A stretch of DNA of 64,000 nucleotides, taken from NCBI RefSeq assembly GCF_001632365.1, contig NW_024468556.1:86970-150969 (forward strand). The letters are read 5' to 3'. This document shows positions 49,820 through 62,080 of this stretch, in pieces. A model generated the notes under the pieces. The model was not told the origin of the DNA, did not search any database, and was given only the letters and a program-made list of their open reading frames with translations. Within the stretch, counting starts at the first letter, position 1. Each line of letters starts with the position of its first letter. The translations under genes and the position numbers were made by a program. This DNA comes from Laetiporus sulphureus 93-53. Taxonomy: Eukaryota; Basidiomycota; Agaricomycetes; Polyporales; Laetiporaceae.

Positions 49820-51740
49820 TCAACTATATCCTGCAAACAGGTCTACGGAACGATCCAGCATGTCAGCTTCAAACCCGTCGACATTGTCCGTGGCAACATC
49901 ATTACGGAACTTGCCATAGACAGATGGTGGCTCGTTCTCGTGTAGTTGAGTGATGCCACCGGAAATTTCTGCAGCATCGCTGGAAACATCCGAGGGTGCC
50001 GATGCTTGATGACTGACAACATGTACATCCTGGGCAAAGGGAGATTACTTGTTAGAGCGCTCTACTTGCGAGGCGGCGGCCGCATGAATTTGCGCAGCGG
50101 CACGAGCCCTCTCCCGAAAGGCGTCCAAGAAAGAAGCCAGTGGCCTCAGGCGCCGCCCGCGAGGGCCGTTCGATCCTGACTTATCGGCAAGGTCAGGAGG
50201 TTCCGTTCCGATACCACGTGAGATTAATAGACCCTGGCCAGGATCACGCTGCAGGAGTACAGAGGTAGGAGGCCGGTTCGAGCTTGAGGAAGATGAGAAG
50301 TGAGGTTCATTACAAGCAAGAACAGAAGCGGGATGGGTAGACGTAGCACGTGTTGTGTTCGGCAAGACAAAGTTTGAATTCGCAAGTTCATTGTGATCGA
50401 TGGCAATGGCACGAGGGGCTGGGGAGGAAGCAGAAAGAGGGGCATCTAGCATGGATGAGAGCGTCATACGTCGCGAGGGGTCTGCTTCAGAGCGATCGTC
50501 GGGTCGTTCATGCTTCTTGCATTGTGTCCTGGTGCTCAGTGCTACCATAGGCAGTGGAGCATGGCCAGATTGTTGGGGGCACTGATATCGACGATTGACG
50601 GTGTCCAGAACGTCATCCGAAACACGTTCAGTTCTATGCAAGTCATACGTTAGAAGTTTTTAATATCGCAGTCAAATCGGATGAACCGGTAAAACAAGTT
50701 ACTTTGTCCGGAGCAAGGCCTCATGTTCCTCCAGAGGTATGAGCGTAAGCGGTATAATGTCCGTTCTAGCGGCATCGGCTGCATCACCTTCATGTGTGAT
50801 AATTCTAGTTGTCGTATTGGTGTGCTTCACGCCGAAGCCAGCAGGCATCCGAGGCTTCCACCTGGATACCGGTTTCCTATCTCGCGTCGAGCCTGGTGAC
50901 TCTGGAGCTAATGGGATAAAAGCAGATCGTACGTCGGGATACGGAGCGGTCTTGCGCGGATCAATGAGCTTCCTCTTCTTCGATCTGGAGATTGTTCCGG
51001 GTGGAGAGAGGTGATCATCGTAGAGGAACTTCAGCGAGGGTCTATTCGGTGTATGCGCGTCACTCGACTGCAGAATCCCGTTTTCGTCCGGGTCGACGTG
51101 CGCTAGGATTGCAGCATTCAGCAGACGGGATGCCATGGAACCCCGCCTCGGAAGGCACTGCGGCACGCGACTCCTCTTCACCATTCCTCCGTTCCCATTA
51201 TGGACAGCTGCTACGAGACTGATGAGCAGCCAATGCCAATCAATAAATCTGGTGCTCACCTCGTATTTCAAAACTTTTATTATTTCTGAAATTATGGCCA
51301 TCATCATGAATTATCTGCGTTTCAAAATGCACCCGATGGCGTTTGCTCTGACCATAGCGACTCTTGGGTGTTTGCGCTGACCATCTCAGGAAGTCATCCA
51401 CAGTGATGTGGCTCTTCAATGAGTCAGAAGTAGGACTCCTATGATGTTGTGCACCAGGATTTGCTTGAGCAGCGGAGGAGACATGAGGGGCAATACACTG
51501 TGGGCTAATGGCACACAGAGTTTCTACTACCACTGGCCCTTGAGCCCCTTCGTTCGGGGAGGCGGGCCTGCCAGGCAGGACAGAACACTTCATCTCTTCA
51601 TCGTCTGTGTCATCGTCGACGTCTGCGCAGCGCTTGCGTTTCCTCTTAATCTAAACGTGGCCGTACATTGTATCTGCATCCGGAGAGGATGTGAAAGTCA
51701 AATTTCTCACAATGAAGTCCGGCACGTAAGTAAAGGCCAT
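49820..51740 (-). CDS. Uncharacterised, largely disordered protein with basic motifs
   Basis: Family not recognised. The inferred first exon is very short (MAFTYVPDFI) and joins RKRKRCADVDDDTDDEE, which resembles a nuclear localisation signal followed by an acidic patch. Later exons contain TVDDFLRWSAQ, SRSKKRKLIDPRKTAPYPDVR and PVSRWKPRMPAGFGVKH. A Ser-rich stretch follows, then SFLDAFRERARAAAQIHAAAASQVERSNK, and the protein ends in an acidic exon (DGFEADMLDRSVDLFAGYS). Introns are short and well formed, so this is very likely a real gene. A nuclear role is only a guess from the basic clusters. It diverges from the oxalate decarboxylase gene with about 760 bp between the starts. Confidence 0.6.
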
Positions 51741-52504
51741 CAGGCTCTTCGTAGAGAGACTTGATTATCAGCAGTACTTCCTCAGTCGGTACGCCACGTT
51801 ACACGTCAGCGTAGTTGTGGCGATGCAAGCTAGCAAACTGAGAATCAAGCAAGGGTTTTGCAGCCAAGCCTTGTGAAAGTTCAAGTTCAAGAGCTAGTGA
51901 CCCAAAGACAGGTGGAAGTTGGTCCTACGTTGACGCAGGGGAGAGCAAAGCACTGGTAATAGCTGGCGGTGGTTGGGCGGTGGCACGCGTTGCCGTGGCA
52001 TGTGACCGCGAAGCGCGACGCGTTGCAATTTCAGGTTGCCTCTTCTTTCTTGCAATCCTCGTGCTGTCTTCGAACGTATCCAGCTGTTGCGAGTATATCT
52101 CTGGCTACCGAAACGCGAATGAAGTGGCGTCCGACTCACTTGAAGACCTCTGGGTTGCAATCAAGTCAGGTTCAATCAATGGGGAATTCGCGAATGATGT
52201 TCGGGTACTCCTACGCCGCGTCTCGGTGCCGCTCTTCTGCGGCTTCTATGACACTAACTGTGAACCTGGGCTATGATAATTCGGAGGCGATATGCCAGCA
52301 AAGACCCGACATGTGTATCTTTGCGACTACTTGCGCGGAACTTACGATCAAGACGGGCCAACCGAGTGCGCCACCTGATGGCTGACATGAGGCGATACAA
52401 CGATTTAAGGTGGGTGACTGCATGAACATGGCGCCGTCTTTCCTCTCTTCGATAAACCTACTTCCCAGTTGTAGTTCAGCCTCCATCGCCAATTCTACGG
52501 TAAG
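51741..52504. other. Divergent promoter region
   Basis: About 760 bp between the starts of the uncharacterised gene (-) and oxalate decarboxylase (+). Short ORFs are present on both strands but no motif. It likely holds both promoters; no clear TATA box was identified. Confidence 0.4.
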
Positions 52505-54650
52505 ATGGGCAAGTCGCGGCTCCCGATTGTCTCGCTGTGCTTAGTGGCCCTCTCGTCCGTGGTGACATCCGCACCTTTAACTTCCTCGTCTTCGACATCC
52601 GGTTCGCCTTCACCAAGTCCAACCCTCCCGTACGCAAGTGACAATCCGAACGTCGAGCTATGGAACCAGGACTCCTACATTATTCCTGAACCGATCCGCG
52701 GTTCTCTCGGTGCTACCATTCTCGGGCCCACCAACGTGCTTCTCGACTTGCAGAATCCCAGCCTTCTTGCACCCCCGAGCACCGATCATGGAACTATGTA
52801 CGTTAGTTGCTCTTGCAGTAGATGTATGCGCTTGACACCTGTGCTGCAGACCGAACGCAAAGTGGCCATTTTATCTCAGCCACAACCGCTTGCAAACAGG
52901 AGGCTGGTCTCGCCAGCAGAATGGTGCGCACACAACTCGGCATATGTAGCTCCAATAGGGCTGACGGCGAGCCAGTCAACGACATGCCCATTAGTATCGG
53001 TAGGCAAATAGATGTCGGGCGCCCAAGGATACGTATTCATGTACTGCCACATGTGTAGAAATGGCTGGAGTCGACATGCGGCTTGAAGCAGGCTCTATTC
53101 GGTGAGTGATGTCTGCATGTATCCGTCTGCATGGTTCTTATGGTTGTGCCGCCGAAGTGAACTGCACTGGCATACAACGGCTGAGGTACGTCCTGCTATT
53201 AATTACAATGTGCCAAAGTTCTGATGTGCTAGGGGACAGTGGGCATACGTTCTGAAGGTCTGTGCAGATGCAGCATACAAGACATTCTCTAATTCTGGTA
53301 TAGGGTACAACTCAAATCACAACAGTTACACCGGATGGCCAAAACTACCTCGCCAACGTCAACCAGGGAGACATTTGGTACTTCCCTCCTGGCCAACCTC
53401 ACTCTCTGCAAGCAACTGCAGACTGCCCTGAAGGAACAGAATTTCTTCTAGTGCGCTTGCCCTAAAGCCTGACAATCGTCCTGCATTTTTCATAATTTAT
53501 ACATTATCAGGTCTTTGACAATGGAAAGTTCAGCGAGGACTCTACATTCTTGGTAGGATCATCGTGATTTCTCCTCTGATCGTGCAGATGCTGATTGGAG
53601 TTGCAGTTGACCGACTGGCTCGCGCACATACCCAAAGAAGTGATTGCAAAGAACTTTCAGGTGGACCAGTCTGCATTCGACCATATCCCCGATCAGGAGC
53701 TCTATATCTTTCCAAGCAGTATGTGATCGTCTACATAAGGTTTATATCGGTATCCATCATCTCATTTGATGTAACTGCTGTAGCTCCTCCTTCGGACAAT
53801 GGGGACCTGCCCATCAGTCCTCAAGGGCAATCGTCCGAGCCCTACTCGTTCCCGCTGTCTCAGTACAATGCGACGCAGCTCCCCGGTGGCACAATCAAGA
53901 TTGTTGACTCGACCGTTTTCAAGGCGTCGAAGACTATCGCCGTCGCTGAGATTACGCTGGAACCGGGCGCGATGAGAGAGCTGCATGTTAGTGCTGTCTT
54001 TCTATGCTTGTAAGCTTGCGTTGACGTATCGGCTGGGATCAGTGGCATCCGATACAAGCGGAGTGGGACTATTTCATGCGAGTGAAGATGGAGCAGGTCT
54101 CTGCATTTTTACTCAAATTAGCCATAGCTCCGGAAATGCTCGTATCACCCTGTTCGCTGCCAATTCCGACGCTCGAACGTTCGACTACCAAGTGAGAGCG
54201 TTCAGATTGTTACACAAATATTTCAATACGCCTTATCAACGTATATTCTTCGCATAGCCTGGTGATATTGCCTACATTCCTCAGTCTTACGGTGAGCAGC
54301 GCCATAATTGCATGTGACAATGACACACGTTCTGATGAATGTTGCTTAGGGCACTATGTCGAGAACACAGGCAACACCACTCTCCACTATCTCGAGATCA
54401 TGAAGACCGGTAAGTCGGATATCGTTGCATCCGCGCTCAGCTTGTTGAAGTAAGGTGATTTTCCCAGACAAGTTCCAAGACGTCAGTCTGAACCAGGTGT
54501 GAATTGGTGAATGCTCGCAACGCATAATGGCTCATGAGTAACGTGCAGTGGCTTGCCCTGACGCCGCCTGCCATCGTGAAGGCGCATCTCGACGTCTCGG
54601 ATGACACAATCAGCCACTTCAGCAAGACGAAGCCTATCATTGTTGGATGA
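52505..54650 (+). CDS. OXDC: Secreted oxalate decarboxylase (bicupin)
   Basis: Mn-dependent enzyme converting oxalate to formate and CO2. It is usual in wood- and litter-decay basidiomycetes for controlling oxalate. The start MGKSRLPIVSLCLVALSSVVTSA is a typical signal peptide, followed by a Ser/Pro linker. Cupin 1: PNAKWPFYLSHNRLQTGGWSRQQN, RLEAGSIRELHWHTTAEWAYVLKG (His-x-His..Glu metal ligands) and GDIWYFPPGQPHSLQ. TDWLAHIPKEVIAKNF links to cupin 2: ELHWHPIQAEW, SGNARITLFA and GDIAYIPQSYGHYVENTGNT with the last metal histidine. The end reads NQWLALTPP. All metal ligands are present in both cupins. There are many tiny exons (12-30 nt), including an 18-nt exon for WAYVLK. Intron 54078-54127 needs a GC donor to keep the frame. 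Confidence 0.92.
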
Positions 54651-57600
54651 CACGTTGGTCGCGGTCCTATCATGTCAGTTTCAATGATGCACCTAATTCA
54701 TATCTACTACATCTGTACAATGCGAGGCACATCGGACAGTTTCAATTTGCAACGCCGAGTGAGAGATGGGCGTCAGTGATAGAGCCCCGCGATGCTCCCT
54801 GTACTAGCTTACACCTTGTTCTACACGTTCATTCAGCATCAGTTGCACCACAAAAGTGTCGCAGGCGAGAACACGTTTGGAATGAATTCAATATTCAAAC
54901 ATGCATGTTGCATGCCGATACAGTTGTGTCTGTACACCATACATGATAGCATGACACACTTTAGGCATTACACCTGGGATCATTGTTGGTGTTTCAGCTG
55001 GGCCATGACCACGATGCTTGGGATGCTTATAGTACCAAATTTGGCCAGGGGTAAGAATGTAATGCTCTGTGAGATGGTGAAACCATGGGATCCTATAGCC
55101 ACCGACAACTGCACCTCCATTGACTAACGCCATCGTGACAGGCACTTGTATTCCTGCCCCGATAGCCTGATGCAACATAAGTAGAAGAGTCAACTTAAAA
55201 CCGAACATATGAACACACAGGAACAATAGGAGTGTCCAAGCCATAATCCAGGAAAGTTATATACCCCAGATTTTCAGGTTGATATGCCCATGCTGCTCCA
55301 GGTAAAAGACACCACTCGGAATATGCAAAAGAGACACCAATGGCAAGACATTGAGTGTGCTGCCTGGTCTTAATCACCGGTCTGGCTGCACCAAAATCAG
55401 TGAAGAGTAGATCTGTCATGTCTGGCCTGGGAAGCGACTGGCCTCAGAGCCAAGCCAATCAGTATAGATAGGTGCCAGAGCAGCCATTGCTGAAATGAAA
55501 AGTCAACAACATGAAGGAAAGTGCAGCCTCATCACCCCTACCGTTATGATTTTGAAAGATTCAGTGTGTTGAAAAGCAAGTTAGTGTGGTCTTTTATGTA
55601 CCCCACACAAGGCAGACAAATTTCACACAGTGGACCTAGGAGAGAGTTAGACCAAACCAAAAGAAGAAGCACAAGAACAATAGCCAACAAATACAGCACA
55701 AGGAAGAACAATAGTGCACAGTCTCACCATGCAGCTCAGGCTTCTGACTAGCAGTTTCATTGAAAAAACGACATTCACAGCACCCAAGAACAAAAGAACA
55801 AATGAACAGAGAACAAAGGAGGGATGTGAACTGGTGAGAATAACAACACAATACTATATAGGAACAAAAGGGCAGTGACAAAAGAGACCTGTGCAAGTAC
55901 ACAATTTGAAACATTCCCTTTTTGACTCTTAACCACCACCATCGCCATGGACGGCTAAAGCTGTTTGGAGAATCCAGCCCCCACCTGTACCCACTCACGA
56001 CCATGGAGGACCTGAAAGCCCCTCCAATGACATTTCATGCCCACCGAGATCTTCCACGACAAGGCTGAGCACACTGGTTGCCTTGTAAGCCCCCCTCTCG
56101 CACTTTTCAGCACCAAACATGCATGCCCAGCGCCACACATTGGTCCTTCCCCCCTCCTTCGCCCACCGTCTTTGTAACCTTTGCCGACTCCTTCATTCAG
56201 TTCCCATAATGGGTGGCCCCCCAGGTGCTCGATGGATGGGCTACGGCCTTCGTCATTCCCAGTCTTCTCCCCCTTTCCCCCTTTCCCACCACCTCTACCC
56301 TGACACTCATGGACCCTGGACCATCTCCTCAATGTCTGCAAGCAGCCTCTGCTTTATGCAGAGCATTCAGTTTGCCGGCTGTGCGGCTGGCCTTGGAGTG
56401 CGACTGTGATTGCCTGGATCAGGAAAGTTTTTGTCAGATTTGTGACGAGCTCTGTAGATCACCACTAGCTATTTGGGTGAAAAGCCCAGGAACAGGTTGG
56501 GGCCAGGTCTGACCTCACTGACATTAAACTACTATGCTTCTATTATCGGTAGTCATATGCTCAACTTGTTCGTTTACACATCTTCGACATGGCCTACAGC
56601 CATGTATAAATAATGTATTTAAAAAAATAAAAAAATACACAATTTGAAAAAGGATCTGCCTTCTTGGACTTCGCAACTTGCCGGTATCCGGCGAGCGACC
56701 AACTAGGCATGTGATCAATAGTTAACTTATAAGAAGTTGGTCGAACAAGCTTCGTCTAGAGTATGGCAAGAAACTCCTATGTTTTTTTACATCAATGTAA
56801 TTTACATATATTTTACATGTAATTTACAAGGTATTTTATGTAGTCCCAAAATACCCATGTTAAAAATGTCAAAAAAGGATCATCATGTGCACCTTCATAT
56901 CGGTGACTGGGCAGGCAAAAGCTGGGCAAAAGCCAAGAGAAAGAATCATAGAAAGCAGGCCAGGTGCCAAAATGAAGGGAGAAGCTGGCCACCTGCTTGA
57001 AACTTTGCTCTGATGATTAAATCTGATGCTTTCATTTTTCATGCAAGCGAGTGGATTGGCTCAGGGAAATCCTATGACAGTGCATCTTCCTATGTGTATG
57101 ATGCATTCCTCAAAGTTCTCAATATACCAGGACCACTTGAACATGCTTTATTCCCATCGTCATCCACATTTGTCCTGTCATTTCTTGCAAATGCTCTACC
57201 ACCAGTCTCTGACAGCAAGATTTGTTTTTCCCCTCACATGACATTTTGCAGCAGTTCTTCAGTCTCACGACCCTCACCCTTCCTCACATGACACAGTGGA
57301 GCAATGGTTGAATGAGCCATCAACAATTTGCAGCTCTGCTGACCAGTGTTGTTGTTGACCCCAGTTATTGGGTGATAACTGGGGGTAAGACACTTTAATC
57401 TTGACCTAGAGAAAGGGTCAAGCGTGATATGCGTGTGACCCCGTGGTGGTGCATGAACGTTGATATGCTCAACCACGTCCTGGCCGTGAGCAGCGCTCCT
57501 AACCAAACCCCTACTGGTGGAAGGTGAGCTGGGGCTCTGTCTGTCTGCGGTCCCTTTGGACTATGGTCACAGAAAACTTTAGATGATAATGCAGTGATGG

Positions 57601-57829
57601 GCGGCCATGAGTCGTTCAGCTGTGATGCTTGAAACAGAGTCAGATTGTCAAAGGTTCTGGATCGGTGAGTGTCAGACTTGACTGTATGAACACCTTCGAC
57701 CAGGAAACAGTCGAAAGCTGGAATGCAGAGGTGTGTGGGTGTAGAATGCGATTGGCCACTTCTGTACTTGTGAACTGTGGTGGCTGAAGGTCTGGGCTAG
57801 GGCACGAGGACCTTCTATATCTGAAAAGT
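54651..57829. other. Gene-free, repeat-prone interval
   Basis: About 3.2 kb after the last intact gene. A minus-strand open stretch at 54888-55244 (118 codons) and one at 55195-55419 are hydrophobic and unassigned. A/T-rich tracts near 56,610-56,640 and a palindromic TGTAATTTACA-type motif near 56,800 are visible. The interval may hold decayed transposon sequence; no family could be named. Confidence 0.4.
57358..57386. repeat. Small inverted repeat (hairpin)
   Basis: ACCCCAGTTAT pairs with ATAACTGGGGGT across a six-base loop, with one extra G in the right arm. No function is evident. Confidence 0.7.
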
Positions 57830-58031
57830 GCTGGTCAAGTGCCGATGAGCAACCCCTAGCTGCCTCTGAACTGGGTCAAGCACCGATGAGCAACCCCTAA
57901 CTGTCTTTGAGCTGGAATAAGCGCTGACAATGAAGCTCTGAGCACTTCTGACTGGAACGAGTGCTGACGATGAACTCCTGGGTGTCTCCAAATGGGAACA
58001 AGCACCGACAATGAACTCCTGGGCGCTAGCG
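57830..58031 (+). repeat. Degenerate minisatellite, about five units of 41 bp
   Basis: Five successive units begin near 57830, 57871, 57912, 57952 and 57993. Each opens with a CTGG-AA-AAG-type block, then a (C/G)ACGATGA- or CCGATGAGCA-like core, and ends in a CTCCTGGG- or CCCCTA-type tail. Units 1-2 and units 4-5 are most alike within each pair. Confidence 0.7.
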
Positions 58032-60265
58032 AGGCTATGGGATCTGATGGGGATAAATCCTGGTTTGAGACTCGTGACTGGTGGCGTGCGAGCAAAATGT
58101 GATGGCGTGAGATACGAGAACGTGATAATGTGACTTATCTGGCTGAAACCTGAGTCGAGCTAGAGGCCACTGCTGAGAGTGCTGCCTCTCTCGGTGTCGA
58201 GAATCCCAGAAACGTAGAACGTGATCGCAATAGACATAGACGTAGTCAGGCACAATGCCCTAGCATAGACAAGATGAGAACTGAGCACTGCTGCATGGGA
58301 AAACTCTGTGTGAAACTCTCTTATTATTCCTATGTACAGTGTAGATTATATAGTGAATTGGAAATGAGCCAGCTGAGTCGCTGAAATGTGTTTCTGATCA
58401 TACATTGTGTTTCCGATCCATTGAAACCTGTCACAAAGCTCATCCCTGCCCCCTCTCCATATCATACAGTCAGGGAACTGGAAGTTCGACTCTGTCAGGG
58501 TCCATTGGTCCACTACCCTATCTTCCATTCAGTTAGTGCACTTGTTCATTTCCGAGTTGTCTAACTGGTCATGTTCCACTCTCGCGCTGCACCTTGTAAT
58601 CAGCTATGCTTCCTCGTGGCTCGCTCATCATTTCCATACCTCATGTTCACCTTCTGACCCCTTCACGCAGTTCCATGTTCCCAGGCTGTCAGTAAAGTCT
58701 TCTTTGCCCACTCGGAACTGTTTCAGCTCGATGTTTGTCTTTCTGGATCGCGGTGACTCGCTATCCGATTATGCGATAGTCGGACACAGTTTCTGACGTT
58801 TTCCGGTCACAGAATATCTCAGTGCGTATCAATGTTCATATTATTGTACAAGTTCAACCAAACATCAGTTCATTGCGAGAATGCTTCTGTCACAAAGTAT
58901 AAAGCACTTAACCCAATTAAGGGCAAGTCTGCTTATGTGACCTGCACAAATGATCCACATATAAAAGCCTGCCACAAGGGCTAGGCTGAGGATGCGTGCA
59001 GTGGCATACAACCAATAATCAAGGCAGAGCCCCAATGTATGGCTTTGCACAAGTGGTGGAAAGGGGAAGCTGGCCTGCTAACTGCATACAATAGTATAAT
59101 GAATCTAAGGTCATCCCTTAGATTCTCATGGGCTCATATACATGTAAAGCTGGACCCTGATCACTCTAATTAAGGTGTACCTATTGGGGTCTTAGCAAGC
59201 TACATGTCGGAATATCATGCCAAAATCAGTAAGGGCTCTGGCAGCAACTATGGCAACTATCTACAAAGGCCGTGGTTATGCCAAGGTAATCTTATCTCAT
59301 CCAATGAGATAATTGCCTGTAAGTGGGCTCACTGTTGAGGGGCCAATGGATGATAACCAACAGGGCACATCACAATGGTTATGACTTCAGGTGAGAGGAT
59401 CTGTCCAAACTCAGATCAATGAGTGAGACAATCAGTCTTCATCTGATTAAGTTTGTGGGAAGATCCAGCCTATCCTATACCTGGCTATACTGTATGCCAG
59501 TTGGTAGGGGAATCCCTTGTAGTGCCTGTCTATTGGCTGGGCAGCAAAGTGAGACCACTATCTGAGTGACGAATTGGGTGCTTGCTAGCTTCTTGGTTCA
59601 ATGAGCTTGAGTGAGCCTATTGTGGGTCAAAGGTTTTCATTCTGGGCAAGTGGCCTGATGTCACGTGACCAATGCCTGACAACTTCTGAATAGGGCAAGT
59701 AGCCAGTGTCACATGACTGGAAGGCTGAATCATGGATGCTTGATGATTATGTGGTAGACATAGTCGTATCTGCAATGTATGTGATGATATTGTGCTGTTT
59801 GTCCAAGGATCCACTTTGTGAGACCAATATGAAGGTTGACGTCCGAATAACCACTTGTGGTTGCCAAATGAGGACTTTAATGGTGCAAAAAGAAAGGTGC
59901 CACCTAATACTGTGACAGCTTCATGCTCTATCACTTTAAGCCATTATTGCTAATTATAGTAAATAATGGATCATGTGCAGGTCATGCTTGACCTCTTGAC
60001 CCCATCTTACCCCAGTCATTGATGGGGGGGTCAATCAGTTGACCCCAGTCAAGTCTAAGGAGTTAAGCCTTGACCCCTACATCACTGCTGCTGACAGTCT
60101 GCAGATTGAGGAAGATATCGACTTGCAGTTGGCAGAACTGCAGCACATACTATCAAGCACTGCTCTAGTTTCTTCTACAATGGCTAACGACAGTGATCCA
60201 GATCCCATCGAGTAGATTCAGAGGGACAGCCTGACACTACGAGTACAGAGGACAATGCAACATCA
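58032..60265. other. Repeat-rich gene-free interval
   Basis: No intact gene. There are short plus- and minus-strand ORFs without motifs, several small hairpins and recurrent TTGACCCC words around 59,990-60,080. It is probably old transposon-derived sequence. Confidence 0.4.
59101..59125. repeat. Perfect 10-bp hairpin
   Basis: GAATCTAAGG at 59101-59110 pairs with CCTTAGATTC at 59116-59125 across a five-base loop. A second small hairpin (TTATCTCAT..ATGAGATAA) lies near 59,290-59,312. Confidence 0.7.
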
Positions 60266-61640
60266 CAGACATGATGGCATTTGCATCTATGGCATATGCT
60301 GAGTCAGTCTTTTGTCTTTGTAAGTGATATTTGCAACATTGTTATTTTGTATCTCAGATTGTGAAAATGCAATAGGACATTCAGTGATCACAGATTAGTT
60401 ACGAACCTTTTGAGATATGCAAGCATCACACATATACAAATAATATATCAAAATTCAGCACTGTGAAATTTGAGTTGCAAAATATTAGATGATAGTTGCA
60501 AGTCTGGCAAATGAAAATGCAAAGGGTAGATTCAGTCAAGGAGGCCTATATTCAACATCAGAATCAATACATCTTACACCTCATGCCAGACTGAATCAAT
60601 GATGTTGCATATGTTCATGTAAATTTCTGCTGCAGAATGTTGAATATAGCCTCCTTGACTGAATCTACCCTTTGCATCTTCATCTGCCAGACTTGCAAAT
60701 GCCATCTAATATATATAATTTGCAACTCAAATTTCACAGTGCTGAATTTTGATATATTATTTAAATACTATCATTGGCCCTGCAATGCAACTGCGACAGT
60801 AATGCAATTCACATTCTCCAGAGCTTTCCTCATCCCACAAAAGTCTGAAAAATTCGCCGTATATGACTGTAACCATGATGACTATGTCTACTGAGTTCTG
60901 TGTCCTTTGGTCAAGGAGTGGACAAATAATAGGCAGATTATGGCCTGCATGCTCAAAATGTGAGATTGATCAGGCTTCGAGTCACTGCAGTTCATATCTG
61001 ACACCTTTGGTCAGTTGGCTATAGTTTGATATAAGGTCAAAGAAGATACATTGAATTTTCCAAGACCTTTGAGCCTCAGGATAGAGAATGTAAGAAATGA
61101 GCATCAGCGTGACAAAGTTGCCACAGAGGATCGCTGGATCTGAACTCCATCAGATGCCATTGCATGGCAGCACTGTTCCTGACGCTTGCGTGCCACAGTT
61201 CACACTCGTCAGATCAGCATGCTGGGCAGAATGCAAAATACGACATGCTGGCAAAGTGACTGATTGTGTAACATTACCTCAGAGAAAGGTTGCATTGCTG
61301 TTGCAGTTCTTGTTGTCTTCCGATATCATGAACATCTCAAGACTGCAGTGTGAAAAAAATTCAGAAGGTACATTAGGAGCATAACTATCTATTAGAATAG
61401 CTCTGGAGTCAATCTGATGATGTTATAGACCACAGGAACTCAAAAGGTCAAAAAGTTGCATTAGAGGGCCAGTGTTAGTATGTGTGATGCTTGCATATCT
61501 CAAAAAGTTCATAATTAATCTGTGATCGCTGAATATCCTATTGCATTTTCACAATCTGAGATACAAAATGACACTGTTGCAAATATCACTTATAAAGGCA
61601 AAAGATTAACTCAGCATAGTTGCAAATGCCATCATGTCTG
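60266..61640. repeat. Long inverted repeat (foldback-like) with interrupted right arm
   Basis: The left arm is continuous from 60266 to 60558. Its complement lies in two blocks: 60637-60762 pairs with 60438-60558, and 61479-61640 pairs with 60266-60434. The blocks are separated by a 711-bp insertion. Arm identity is high but imperfect by eye, indicating some age. The centre (60559-60636) is unpaired. It could be a foldback transposon or a pair of inverted copies of one repeat. Confidence 0.75.
60768..61478. mobile_element. Non-autonomous TIR transposon, TA-flanked, nested in the inverted repeat
   Basis: The 711-bp segment has terminal inverted repeats of about 25 bp (60768-60792 and 61454-61478). 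About 21 of 25 positions agree, sharing the core TGGCCCT and AATGCAACT. TA lies directly outside both ends (60766-60767, 61479-61480). TA target duplication is typical of Tc1/mariner and pogo elements. No transposase motif is visible, so it would need one supplied elsewhere. The interrupted right arm of the surrounding repeat marks the insertion boundaries independently. Confidence 0.65.
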
Positions 61641-61730
61641 CAGTGCAATAGTGTGGAATTTCGATTGTAGCACACTCTATTGCTGTGTAACTTTATGTAT
61701 TTTACATTTTTGATGTGGTTCTGGACTTTT

Positions 61731-61748
61731 TTTACATGTAATTTACAC
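61731..61748. repeat. AT-rich palindromic motif
   Basis: TTACATGTAATTTACA-type sequence. The same motif recurs near 56,799-56,835 and 63,205-63,226, and shorter forms appear up to 63,350. It is part of a dispersed repeat in this end of the window. Confidence 0.5.
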
Positions 61749-61809
61749 GTCAGAAAGTCACATTCTGTTCCGCATTTGCATCATGTGTATGAACTTTCTA
61801 GTCTCATTC

Positions 61810-61900
61810 CCAGACCCTCTGTACTTGGTGGCTGACGCCACCAGAGACACCCGATCGGAGATCGAAAAACTGAAACAAGCAAAAAGTACAGAGGGTCTGG
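61810..61900. repeat. Hairpin element, copy A
   Basis: A perfect 17-bp inverted repeat (61810-61826 and 61884-61900) encloses two smaller hairpins: GGTGGC..GCCACC at about 61827-61842, and CGATC..GATCG at about 61852-61864. Flanking sequence on the right (GTAGGTTTGAGTAGGG) is shared with copy B in inverted orientation. It could be a tiny MITE or a template for a structured RNA. Confidence 0.7.
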
Positions 61901-62080
61901 TAGGTTTGAGTAGGGTGGGTGTGGGTAAGGTGATCACCTGACTATTACGTGCCAGCCACTCTGCATTTTGACATGTATGTGCGCATCATTCTTACTAGTA
62001 GTTTCGTGTTCTTTGTGTATTCTACTGTCTAAGCTTTGCAGCTATCACTTTCTCTCTGTCTGACTTGCCCTGTCTGACCA

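Noticed and set aside
54888..55244. Hydrophobic minus-strand frame as a membrane protein gene
   Set aside because: No family resemblance, no splice structure, and it lies in the repeat-rich region. It was left unassigned.
61810..61900. Hammerhead, HDV-like or 5S rRNA identity for the hairpin elements
   Set aside because: The conserved hammerhead core (CUGANGA plus GAAA) is absent, and neither the HDV-type core nor 5S rRNA sequence matches. Only the general stem-with-two-hairpins shape is shared.
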